From assembly GCA_949825065.1 (NCBI GenBank), contig OX463839.1, positions 26,893,734-26,957,733 of the forward strand: a stretch of 64,000 bases of DNA, read 5' to 3'. This document shows, piece after piece, positions 1-10,741 of this stretch. The DNA comes from Odontocerum albicorne. Its lineage: Eukaryota; Arthropoda; Insecta; Trichoptera; Odontoceridae. Numbering within the stretch: the first letter of the stretch is position 1; every line of letters starts with the position of its first letter. The notes beneath the pieces were generated by a model that worked only from the letters and a program-made list of their open reading frames with translations, had not been told where the DNA came from and searched no databases. The translations under genes and the position numbers were made by a program.

Positions 1-575
1 GTGTTTGGCCGGCAGGATCACGCAGGAGCACGTCTTACATTGAACGGTGCTGATATAGAGAGAGTGAAAAATGTAAATACCTCGGAAGTATCCTAGTGGA
101 AGACATCGACCCAGAAACCGAAGTCAACTGCAGAATTGAATCATCTCGTGCGACTTTTAATAAAATGAGAAGCGTATTCTGCGATGATAATCTAAACTTG
201 AAACTTCGACAACGGTTAGTCAAATGCTACGTTTGGTCAGTGTTATTGCATGGAGTAGAATCATGGACCCTCAAAGTAAGCAGTATGAACCGACTGGAAG
301 CATTCGAAATGTGGATGCACCGGAGAATGCTACGGATACCCTGGATGGATATGGTCAGCAGCACAAGGGTTCTTCAAAGAGCCAAAGTCGATAGAGAGTT
401 GCTGACTAATATTAAAATCCGAAAGGTGTCCTACTTGGGGCATGTACTTAGAGGAGCAAAGTACAAATTACTGCACCTGGTCATCCAAGGCAAAATAGAA
501 GGCCGAAGAGGTGTTGGCAGGAGGCAAATCTCCTGGCTCCGCAATATACGTTATTGGACTGGCATAGTTTGTGCT
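1..575 (+). mobile_element. LINE-A: 3' end of non-LTR retrotransposon ORF2 (frameshifted relic)
   Basis: The C-terminal part of an endonuclease-reverse transcriptase, cut off by the window start. The frame from 43 reads NGADIERVK and shifts by one base in the A run at 67-71 into KCKYLGS, the usual post-palm motif. It then continues through YVWSVLLHGVESWTL, MWMHRRMLRIPW, SYLGHVLRGAKY and QGKIEGRRGVGRRQISWL to WTG near 560. This order (YLGS, LLxGxESW, RRMLRI, YLGHxxR, GKIEGRRGxGRR) is typical of RTE/CR1-like LINE C-termini in insects; clade not resolved. The reading frame stays open to 710, but similarity fades after WTG. A second copy of the same region lies at 63310-63610. Confidence 0.88.
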
Positions 576-786
576 CTTGGTGATATTTCTGGCGCGCCAT
601 GTCTTTCCGAGTTTCTCCTCAACAGATCTCGTGATTCTAATTATTACACTCATCTTCTGACTTTCTTTCACAGTGAACATAAGTATGCTCTATATGCATA
701 CGATTCTTAATTTAAGTTGTTTGAAGGAAGATGTGGATAAACACTTTAGAATCTGAAATAATTTTGAAGTTCTTTTTTGTAGTTTT
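576..786. other. No recognised feature
   Basis: AT-rich sequence after the LINE-A fragment. The frame remains open to 710 without family similarity. Confidence 0.5.
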
Positions 787-1207
787 TTTATTTTTACGAG
801 TATACTGTGTTTCAGCTCATCCCAAAGTATACTATGTTTAATTTGATACTTATTAGGAAAAATATTATACCCATTTATTACATTCCTTTTTCCTGTCCAG
901 CCTCGTCGACTTACTTACGCAATATGTCCAATGCTGTGCATTATGACTCGAGTTGATTCTATTTGTTTATATGTGTTTATATTCATAATTATTTTTATTT
1001 TTACGAGTATACTGTGTTTCAGCTCATCCCAAAGTGTACTTTGTTTAATTTGATACTTATTAGGAAAAATATTATACCTATTTATTATATTCCTTTTTCC
1101 TGTCTAGCCTCGTCGACTTACTTACGCAATATGTCCAATGCTGTGCATTATGACTCGAGTTGATTGTATTTGTTTATATTTTATATGTGTTTATATTCAT
1201 AATTATT
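787..1207. repeat. Tandem direct duplication, ~217-bp unit, two copies
   Basis: The block starting at the TACGAGTA at 795 recurs with an offset of 217 at 1012. Long matches follow (TTTCAGCTCATCCCAAAGT, CCTCGTCGACTTACTTACGC, GCATTATGACTCGAGTTGAT), with a few substitutions and a short insertion near the end of copy two. Both copies carry the 8-bp scar, so the scar predates the duplication. No coding content is seen. Confidence 0.9.
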
Positions 1208-1796
1208 ATGTGGAACTTTATTATTGGTTTACTTTTTACTTATGAATTGTTAAGTCCCTGAATAAAATAAAATGGAAAAAATAATGGTTGTTACGCTAGA
1301 AAATCTAAAATGTATTCGAGTGTTCCTTATTTATGCCGAAAATAAATCAAACTTCGTTTGACAAATGCTAGGGGCTAAAAATTTTATTGCTAAAAATCTA
1401 TCATAAGGAAAATGTATACCTACTAAGTATTTTTAAATCAAATATTCATTCGACTCGAAGCGAGTTGTATCTTTATGGAAGCTGTCCAGGCTCAATCGAT
1501 TGTTTCTCCATAAAACGTTTTGTAATTTTCTCTCCTTTCTGGTTTAACTAGAATATTACGAACGTGAGAGAACTGTATCGATTACCAGTTTAAAATCAAG
1601 GAGTTAATGTCCGAATAATGGTTATTTTGTGGTCAACAATATTGTTTAGTTCACAAGTTTAGATGAACAAGTTTCTACCACGGATTATTTTTAAAATATC
1701 TTACCGGAATGACCTTTTTGAAATGAATAATACCTACTTTTAAACCAAGTCGCTGGGGCATTGATAAAAAACCTATGAAATAAGCTACATTTGGAT
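1208..1796. other. No recognised feature
   Basis: AT-rich, no coding signal. A small hairpin ACTCGAAGCGAGT lies near 1452-1464; a related GACTCCCAGCGAGTC occurs near 11430. Confidence 0.4.
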
Positions 1797-1990
1797 AATA
1801 CCATCATTATCACCATCACACTATGTCAATATTGAGGTAGACAAAGAGAATAGATCTCCACTCCATTTTATACTGAGACATTTCTTTCAATTATACCAAA
1901 TCAATACACCTCGCCATACATACTATCTTAATATAAAGGTGTTTCCCTATTTCCTTTATTCTGAATTTGATTGATTCGTTCGTTTTTCTA
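1797..1990 (-). mobile_element. LINE-B 3' tail (degenerate)
   Basis: Begins with CATCATTATCACCATCA and GGTAGACAAAGAGAATAGATC, the reverse complement of the tail following the C-terminus in LINE-B copies (compare 51620-51770, and the plus-strand tails near 39205 and 43920). The adjacent TACCAAATCAATACACCTCG stretch is consistent with decayed coding sequence. Assignment rests on the tail motif only. Confidence 0.4.
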
Positions 1991-2152
1991 GATCTTTCAA
2001 ACTTCTGATACGTTCTATACTGCTTGAGTAAATTATTTTGTAGATCTTTCATTATTCAATGGTAGTTTTATGATCTAGACCAATTATGATCTAGACTTAT
2101 TAATTCAATTATAGAAAACTACACGAAGAAGTTTTCAAAAGTCTTCAACAAA

Positions 2153-2258
2153 CATTCATTTAAATATTAGAACCCGCTAGAAATAATTTTCTTGATTCCA
2201 TACATTCATTTAAATATTAGAACCCGCTAGAAATACTCGTAATGTTGTTGATTCCATA
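2153..2258. repeat. Direct duplication, 50-bp copy and 56-bp copy
   Basis: Copy one is 2153-2202 and copy two 2203-2258; they abut exactly. They match across CATTCATTTAAATATTAG, AACCCGCTAGAAATA and TTGATTCCATA. Copy two is longer by exactly six bases, CTCGTA, inserted after GAAATA. The remaining nine spacer bases align without gaps (ATTTTCTTG versus ATGTTGTTG). Confidence 0.95.
2234..2241. repeat. Excision scar shown against sister repeat
   Basis: TACTCGTA in the second copy of the 2153-2258 duplication. The first copy has the plain TA at the matching place (GAAATA-ATT), so the difference is a clean 6-bp gain. Confidence 0.9.
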
Positions 2259-3179
2259 CAATTCATATTTTTTATAGCTTCAATATCATTATTTGAATAC
2301 ACAAAATATGTTGAAAATTAATTTAAAATTTGCATATATCGTGATGAAACAAACAAATAAATAAATGGGTATATACACATATAAGGATAAACAATCAGGG
2401 TTGGAATGTTTCAGTGGGGTGTTTAAGTATTTAGGAAAAGTATATATAATTTGTAATTTCAAAATGAGGCCACTTCGTCACAGACATTGCCTAGTGAAAT
2501 GGCCCTCTGTATTCACAAAATAGTGGTTTTGTACTAGTACTTATTCTTCCGTTCACTCTTTCCATAGAAATGTAAAATTTCCTTCGAATTTTAGATCATC
2601 GCTAACTAGTAAACTAAGCAAAACATTTTCGAGTGTCAAGAAGTATTTCAAGAACGAAGCAAACTTTTTATCATACAAAGACTATAAAACATTGCTAATT
2701 TATCATTCAAAAACTATGAAGCATAGCTACTAAGTACCCCAGAAAGCGTTGAACAGCGTTGCCACAATCGACACTAACCCTATGATGATCATTTTTGCTG
2801 CTAATTTTCTTTTGCTTAATATTTTATTTTATTTATACAGTAAGTAGTTATAAATTATAAAATTTAAATATTCACCATGCCAATGAAAATGATTCGCAAT
2901 ATTCATAAAGAAATTAATGTCCAGGCAACATAAAAATCAAGGTAATCAGCATCAAATATGAAAAAAATAGTTGTGAATTTTAATAAACACCGCAGTAAAT
3001 AATTCATCTCGATAACAGTTGCTCGGAATACTCGTTTGTCTGGTCGGATCGGTGCGAAGAGACGCGAAGGCACAAGGCGTGCCCCCATAATATGACTTGC
3101 CACCGCGCTCTCGTATGCAGAGTAGGCTTTGGCTATTATTTTTACACAATTGTAAAATAATATAAATTCTAAATGAATA
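2259..3179. other. No recognised feature
   Basis: AT-rich with frequent stops. Near 2470 a short less AT-rich patch (AATGAGGCCACTTCGTCACAG) is not assignable. Confidence 0.4.
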
Positions 3180-3300
3180 TCATTATCATCAGCCCGGTTG
3201 AGTTCAGTGTTGGGTATAGGATTCCCCTCTCCTCCACCACTCTTTTCTATCATGGGAACATTGCTTCCAGTCACTTTTCTGATATCATCCGACCAACTTG
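3178..3300 (+). mobile_element. Retroelement tail of the ATCATCAGCCC type
   Basis: ATTATCATCAGCCCGGTTGA followed by CAGTGTTGGGTATAGGATTC and CCTCTCC resembles the CATCATCAGCCC...CTGCTGGGCACAGGCCTCCCCTC block common at the ends of insect retroelements. Strand and family are not certain. The minus-strand open frame across it (to 3274) is probably incidental. Confidence 0.45.
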
Positions 3301-3469
3301 ATAGGGGTTTTCATTATGTAGTTTGAATTGAGTTTTTGACAATTGATTAGTTTAATGGGTAGCTAAAGCCCTCTGTTAGCAGCCTGGTTTAGTCTTCCGT
3401 GTCCAAATTGCCGGGCCCCTGTGTTGGCTACTAGCATGGTCAAACGTTATATGGCAGTGATGAAGACGT

Positions 3470-3708
3470 TTTTTTCCTATGATTTCCTTTCATACTGTGG
3501 GTTTTTGGACTGCTGCTTCCATTGTAGCAGAAATGAACGTAAATGCGGTAATTCTTATTATGACACGAATAGCGTAAAAGCCTTGCAGATCTTGGTTGAA
3601 TTCCTCATGCCATAATGCGAGTTGCTCTAAATCAGCTCTAAGTGCTGACCATGGTATATGCCCACGGGACAACAAGGCAACGTGCATTTTTTCCTTATGG
3701 TGTGTCAA
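3470..3708 (-). CDS. Unrecognised short ORF with hydrophobic segment
   Basis: A 72-codon frame on the minus strand, starting at ATG 3706-3708, in a locally less AT-rich patch (3360-3720). The middle reads LALWHEEFNQDLQGFYAIR followed by about 20 mostly apolar residues ending FTFISATMEAA. The layout, a polar helix followed by a membrane-like segment, recalls a piece of an insect chemoreceptor exon, but no diagnostic motif is present. No splice sites were found that would confirm it. It could equally be a chance ORF. Confidence 0.2.
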
Positions 3709-5953
3709 GTCAGATTATTAAATTGCCTGCCTTTATCTGTATTACATTTATTTATTTTTCTGTTGTCATTTAGTAACCATTATATGATAATTAAGGAAAT
3801 AGTTTTTAAACTAACATAGATACGTGCACGGCAAAAAAATCTAATTTCTTAGTCTAAATCATTATCTTACATAATCAATTGTTGCCAAAGTATACCCAAA
3901 ACTTACCTTACTTAAATGACAACAAAAAAAGTCGAAATAACTTTCGGCTTCTAAAAACCAAAATGACAAAAAGTATATAACTTATACAAAGGTTTCCATT
4001 TTTTTAACGACACAAAAAAAGCGTTAAAGAAGTCGAGAGCATCCGGATTTTTCATCGTCTGTGTTTTAAACATCAATAATAGATTTAAATATTGTTGAAG
4101 TAAAAAAATATGACTTTAAGTTCTCGGATATAAAATGAACTAAATAAATATACAAAACAAAACGAGCGAAAATGAACCCCGGGTAACCTATGTTTCATTA
4201 TTGTTTGATAATTGTGAAATTCACAAAAACAAGCTTGCTAGTGGGAATCTAGCCATAGTTGGATATTTCTACGCCAATTGGCCATTTCTTTTATGAAATT
4301 ATTTATATAGTGTTATCAATGTTGCCTATATTTGCATTCCGTAAATAGTCTTTAAGAATGTGTTTTATGGTTTACGCCGTATTATCGTATTTGCACTTGT
4401 CTAAATTTTTCACACGACGTTCTTGATTTATGCTGATTCTATTACGAATTCATCTAATCACTGACTAATTCCGCCGTAAGTTCACTAATGTACCACAGAA
4501 TTTTAGCTCAATTTCCGTCTAATGCTCTCGATTCTTAAAGAATAAATCGTGATTCAATAACATTTTCTTTCGTCAAACATATTGATCTGATAATCTTTAA
4601 ATTATTTGAGGCAAAGCGTGTTTTCATAATTATATTATATCTTTCGAATTGATTTCTTAGATTCTTTGGGCAAGATGTCTTCTGTTTTTATGCCACTTCC
4701 AACCAAATAATTTTGTGAGATGTTTTAATCAAAAAATGTTACAGGCTCAGTACCCAACGGTACCCATTTTTTTTCAAAAAGTGTTCCAGTCTTCTTTTCA
4801 CTTTAGGCCTAATTAAGATAAATGGTTGATTACAAGACATTGGCTTATAGCTATAAAGTTGTACTCTATAAAATTAAAGTGAATATTAAACAATATTTTG
4901 TTGAATATCAAAATCGTTAAATATTCTTGTTTCCATTTTTTTCTCATGTTTACGCCGATCCTGTTCTCATGCCCCAATCTTATACGAGTAATAACTAAAA
5001 TCATTCTCAATCCGTGCTCCTACAGAATCAGCGCCTCAGGCAATAATGCGAAATTAAAGCAGTTTTTAATACGATGTAACAGTGTATTTACTAAATGCTC
5101 AACTATTAGGAATGTTTTAAAATATTATGAAACGATAGACAAATTTTATCCGCGATTTTAAGCGATGTACCTTATTTAATAAAAAGTTAACGATATCTGA
5201 TTTAAAAACGTATTTTTACGCATTTATCAATTCGCAAGCTCAAATCAAAATATGATTAAAAAATGATATTTTTGTTTTAAATGTTTTGAAATTTCTTTCA
5301 AGTGGTTATTGAATTAATACTTGTGCTCGTATATCAGCTGAATTGAAATTTTGGAGGAAGAATGTTAGGTTCATTTATATTTTAAAAAATAACCCTTTCT
5401 TTGTCTTGTAAAAATATCGATGAAATACAACAAAAATACTGTAGTTTAAAGTCTTAAATTTTTCGGTATTCCAAGTAAAATAGTAAAATGGTCCATAATA
5501 TGTAAAGATAATAAAATAATTGACGACGTGATGAATGCAGAATCTACTAATTTACACCTAACATCACGCAGATACACGTAATACACGGCGACCCTGACCA
5601 CACCACACCACACCTATATGGAAATATGATATTATAACAATACAGATTCTCAAATAATTATTTTAATAATTCTTTTCAAAATATGAGATTTATATTATAT
5701 CTGTGCTTTTTGATCTATGTTAATTCTGAAATGTAAAAAATACAAAAAAATCATATCTTTTCAAAAGCTCGAAAATATTATTGAATTTGGAAACAGCTCC
5801 ACAATTTTGGTATTTCTTTTGTGATCCTTTCCTAATTTACAGAGCAATGAAATATTTCTAGCTTCAATCTTTTTAGTCATTTATATCTCATCAATAATTG
5901 ACGAAAAATCACAGATTATGCTTTGATCAACTCATTCATTCATATAGTAGCCT
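3709..5953. other. No recognised feature; one scar
   Basis: About 2.2 kb of AT-rich sequence without coding similarity or clear repeats. TACGAGTA at 4983 and a one-mismatch form TGCTCGTA near 5324. Confidence 0.4.
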
Positions 5954-5954
5954 T

Positions 5955-6265
5955 TAACATGGTGATGCGGATATATTGAAGAGCGTGGTCGGAAGACAAT
6001 ATTTTCTTCGCCCCCTGTAATCAAACCTTTGGGTAAAGAACCACCGGAGAAGGCAAGTACACTCACAGTTCACCAACGTATGCATTGAAAATAATACCAC
6101 ACGTGGACAGGCAATACGCACACGTCTATTCCATGCGTGTTTTGTTACCAAACGAACTCTTTAACCAGACTAAAATCCCTTTTTATATTTTTTTGGCATC
6201 GTCGGGAATTGAACCTGAAACCCCTGGGTAAAGCACCTGCAACATCTTACGAACTAGGCCATAAT
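5955..6265 (-). mobile_element. SINE-B (tRNA-headed), minus orientation
   Basis: The right end, read on the minus strand, is a tRNA-like head: TATGGCCTAGTTCGTAAGAT (A-box region) and GGTTCAATTCC (B box, from GGAATTGAACC near 6210). The body, read leftwards, ends at GAGCGTGGTCGGAAGACAAT near 5980. The same body is found at 8625, 37215, 37975 and 62400, so this is a family distinct from SINE-A. It would be transcribed by Pol III from the head. Confidence 0.75.
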
Positions 6266-8624
6266 TAGTAATAAATTAAAATAATGAAATAAATAACATA
6301 CTCATAACAGAAAACAAAACTCCTCGAGTGATTATTGCTTATTTTTTTAACACAGAAATATTTATTATAACATATCAATGTTAAAACGTACGAAACCCTT
6401 TTAAAATGTTGTTGAATTACGCCGAATACACTCGTATACTCGTATATTGTAATAGGTAACTATTGTATCATATAAATGTGACTGTCTTATCCAATTTTTT
6501 TCCACTATAAGTTCATTTTCTATTCTACTTTGTTTCTTACAATTTATTCTCTATGTTCATTCCTATATCTCGTAATAACCTAATCTTATTTTCGCCAGAT
6601 TCAGCCGAAGACGTTCAAGTCATATGATACAATCGGTATTTGCAATTAAATATCTGAGTGTGGGTTTTGTAATAGGCACGATCTCCGAACATGTTTTACG
6701 AAGAGCACAAAGACAAATTGGAAGTCAACATAAAATCAGTATATAAACGTATTGATTGTCTCGCGCTAAAATTTATGCAAATATATGTAAACAACATCTG
6801 TTGGAATTGCCGTTAAATTATAGAGAATGCGTGCATGCCTGATGTGTATGTTTTCCTTGAATCCTTTTTTACTACTTTTGTCATTAACGAATTTATACAC
6901 TATTTATAAACTAAACTTCTACTACTAAGATAAAAATGAATGTTTTTTTTTAATTTATGCATTTCTGAATGATTTTACGAGGTCATCATGTTATTTTATT
7001 TCAGTCCTTATAACCAAGGAATAAATAACTGAATCCATTAAACAAAGGAATTTAATTAATGCAAAAATGTAACCAGAGATACCTTTGAGTCTAATTTATT
7101 AATTTAATCTTCTTTTTTAAACCTGACAAGTGGAAGAGCCATTAACGTTTTATGTTACAATAGTTCGTAAAGATATTCCTGCCTTCACTGAAATTCACAA
7201 CAATATTATGGAACAGCAATCGAGAAACAAATTGACGCCTGCAAAAGAAAAAAAATATTAAATATCCATTTCTTCAGATATGGAGATCATATTTCTTGAT
7301 AATGAGTCATGTAAAATCAAATAAAAAAACAAAAATCCTACGAAATAAGAGATTGAATTATTCTGTATGACAATGATTTGAAGCAGAGATCCCTATTATT
7401 TAACAAGTAGTGTTAGAACAAAAGTTGATTTTTTTTAAATGAATAAGTAATACGGTTATTGATAGCAATGTATAAAGTTTGTAAATATATATCCCGAAAT
7501 TATGTATAAATATATAGATGTGAACGTAAGATGTTTTTCAGCCCGTAGCATTGTACATGTAAACAATACGAGTATAACAAAAAATTAAATGATAATGAAG
7601 AAGTTCTTGATATTATTATAAACACTATTAATAAGTATAAATATGATCAAAAATATAAACTCATAGACATATTCTCTCATAGATACACTCGTCCAGATTT
7701 ATTGCCAACATTAAAAACAGAAAAACGCATAATCCTATTCTTTCAAGAGACGGATTTTAGTGAATTTGTGAAATATTATTGATAATATCAGTTGAAATGT
7801 ACATACAAGTTTTTTAATAGATCCTTATAGTGTTAAAATTTTTTTTTAATATTTAAAACCCCACACGTTGAGAATTATTACTGATCTAACACCCTTGCCA
7901 AAAGTAATAAAACACTTAATTGGTCTACTAGTTCCCAGACCAAACCTTTTTGAACCTATTCCACCATTCGTGGTACTGATAGAACACCTTTAATGTCAAA
8001 ATTATCCATCTCAATTTCTGCCCCTTCGATCTTCATGGTATTTTAAATAATCATTTATAAGGGATTTTTGTTTTGTTTTTCACTTATAGGAGATTATTGG
8101 TTTATCGATCATTGGACTCAAGATTGAGGGAAGAAAGAAAAAGTATTAAAAAATCGGATAAACGGTGTGCAAACAGGTTATCTAAGGCATAAAATGACAT
8201 GTAGGAAAATAAGATTAAGTGAGTTCATAAATTATAATATATAAATAAGATTAGTTAAGTAATAAAGTTGTATATTATAGGTATAGCCTTGACAAATATT
8301 TGTACCATATATCACTTTGTTTACTAAAAAAAAGGTTATCTAAGGTCCAGAATAAGCATGGAATAATTTGATCACATATTTTATGGCACCTTACACTATT
8401 GTTCTTAGATTTCACTACCATGTTACAGAAATGTCAATGACCAGATGGATATCCTCCAAGCTCCAAGCAAATCAGACACTCTTCACTTTGCTCATTGAGC
8501 TGTGCGTTTAAAGCTGATTAGTTCAATCCTGGATCCGCATACCCTCTGTAATGTGGACACACTTGCCGGGCGACATCTGGGAACTTTATACTGAATGCTT
8601 TTATTTATTCTTATAGTACCCCTC
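6266..8624. other. No recognised feature; scars
   Basis: AT-rich. Contains a doublet CACTCGTATACTCGTA at 6429-6444 and TACGAGTA at 7567. No supported coding region. Confidence 0.4.
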
Positions 8625-8925
8625 TGAATATCTGAATTGATGATGATAACATGTTGAGAGGCGTGGCCGGGAGACAATATTGTCTGGGCCCAACAATCAA
8701 GCTTAAGGTTAATAACCACTTAAATAGGCACATAACTCATTTAATATGCTTGAAATACTATCGCACGTGGATAGGCATCGAGTTGTTACAATACGGTTAC
8801 ATTCTTACCAGACAAACTCTTAAACCAGAGTGGGCCCATTTTTTTATTGGTTGCCATCAGGATTTGAACCCAAAACCCTGGATGGAAGACAAATCTCTTA
8901 ATACCTAACTAGATCATAGAAGTCA
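8625..8925 (-). mobile_element. SINE-B, minus orientation
   Basis: Body hallmark GGCGTGGCCGGGAGACAAT near 8660 and CTTACCAGACAAACTCTTAA near 8808. The tRNA-like head lies at 8850-8925 (minus-strand GGGTTTTGGGTTCAAATCCT and CTATGATCTAGTTAGG). The head is decayed: the B box is GGTTCAAATCC. Open frames across it are incidental. Confidence 0.75.
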
Positions 8926-10491
8926 TGGAGGTTGGGTGCTTTTTTTGTTTTATGCACTTTATTTATTCTCGGTTCCGTCACGGATCTTCAAAAACTGCCG
9001 TCCCTTCAGTCACGGTACTTATCCACAAGCCGCGCTCCGGTGCTACTGTAACATGTGCTGATGTTAGTACAAAGTATACAAAGAATGAGAATGTACTGCT
9101 CACAACATGGCCCGTTATTAAGTTATTTTCAGAGGATACAATCAGTAGTACAAGATTAAAGAAGTTGCAAAATGATATTGATGAAACAGTTTGTCAATCG
9201 CTGCTCTATAATATTCACATGTAAGATGTTAATACATAGTTGAATTGTTTTTCTTTTTCTCGAACCTGTTCATATAAATTATAATAACATATGTCCCACC
9301 TGTTTGGTGATGACATTAGTATTCCAAGTGCGCAGATACAATTTGATTATGTATAGCGTTGGATGCTGGAGTCACTGCTAATCAATTCACGTCTTGTATC
9401 GCGCCCATCACAATAGGCATCTCTGTCTTATTTTTTGTTTTTATGTTCACTTATCTCCATGTCCCATCTCGCTAATATTCAAATCACGTTTTATTTTATC
9501 AGATACCCAAAATCAGTTTCCGGGATGTTTTTGATTTTTTATCAGCTTTTTTTGCTTTTCCAGAGAAAATTTATGGTTGTTCCTTCTTTTTTCAAGTCTA
9601 GCGTTTCATATCTTGCAGACAAAAATATGTTTTTATGGTTCTTTAAGTAATCAAGAGCACTCTGGTTTTAAATTAAAACTCTTAAAACACTGCTTACAAA
9701 CGTCACAAATCACCTCTCCGAGTGTGATTAAAACAGGATGTTAAAAATCGATTGGAGAAAACACTATCCACGAGAAAAAAATTGCTGCACTTTTGTCTAA
9801 TATACGAGTACTCGTATACAATATATTTGGCTAAATATACGTATCTCATAATAAAACCCACGAGACACGACGCAAAAAACTGCGTGTGAAATACTCAATT
9901 GTATTAATCACGTGAAATATGTTCTACGAGTAACTCATTCAATATTTCATAAAAAAACTTGATGTAACCAACAAATTAAATTAGAGATTTCAAAAATACT
10001 GGCATGTATTTTCAAACGTAAACGAACAATTCAATTTTATTTTGTGAATTAAATTTTCAACGAATTTTCAATCAATGAAGCTCCTTAAATGCAACTCACT
10101 CTTATGTTCATGCACTCACTTTCTCGAGTCATTGAATGGAAGATTAATATTGAATTGATAGGTTTTTCGAAATACTTATTTATACACATTTATACACTGT
10201 GAATCCATCTATTTTTTGTGTTTATTTCTAAAATATTGAATCTTGCTACGATTTTAATAATGATGTTAATAATATTCCATCTATTTGTTCTGACATTTTT
10301 CTAACTTAAGATACAATGTTCTCATAAAAAAAACATGAGTTGGTTTTTGCTGCGGGTGCATCTGTGACATGATACGAATATAGGCAAACATATTTTGTAT
10401 GGGCGATACGGTAATAATTTTATGGGAATATTGCATCGTGTCTTGTGGCCTTTCTATGATTTAATTTTACTTGCATTTATATCAAAGTTAC
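8926..10491. other. No recognised gene; scar doublet
   Basis: A 99-codon plus-strand frame (8925-9224) shows no family similarity. Overlapping scars TACGAGTACTCGTA at 9803-9816 and TACGAGTA at 9925. Confidence 0.4.
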
Positions 10492-10741
10492 TTAACCCTG
10501 AGAGATCGGCGCACTGCTATAGCAGTGGAAGAAATTTGTTCTACCCTTGTATTCTAAATGAATATCATTCATTTAGAATACAAGGGTACATATTCTAAAA
10601 TATATTTATGTTGTAAAAATATATTTTTTTTTGTTTTTTTGTTGTTTAAAATAAATATTTATCACGAACGTCCGAATCGTAAATATATCTCAGCACTAGA
10701 TAGACAATTATATTTTTTTCTCGTAGCGCTCTCAGGGTTAA
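10492..10741. mobile_element. piggyBac-type MITE, TTAA-flanked, with central palindrome
   Basis: TTAA at 10492-10495 is followed by CCCTGAGAG. The right end is CTCTCAGGG followed by TTAA at 10738-10741. This gives a 242-bp element with CCCT ends and TTAA duplication, as in the piggyBac superfamily. Inside are a perfect 16-bp palindrome CACTGCTATAGCAGTG (10512-10527) and a long perfect inverted repeat at 10543-10587, with 21-bp arms starting ACCCTTGTATTC and a 3-base spacer. There is no transposase, so it would depend on a partner in trans. Confidence 0.85.
10543..10587. repeat. Perfect 45-bp hairpin inside the piggyBac-type MITE
   Basis: Left arm 10543-10563 and right arm 10567-10587 are exact reverse complements, with ATC between them. 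It sits off-centre in the MITE, towards its left end. Confidence 0.93.

Noticed and set aside
3028..3036. TACTCGTT, and near 5324 TGCTCGTA, 20869 TGCGAGTA, 57876 CACTCGTA as scars
   Set aside because: One mismatch each; single-mismatch forms are expected by chance in numbers that make individual calls unsafe, so they were not counted.
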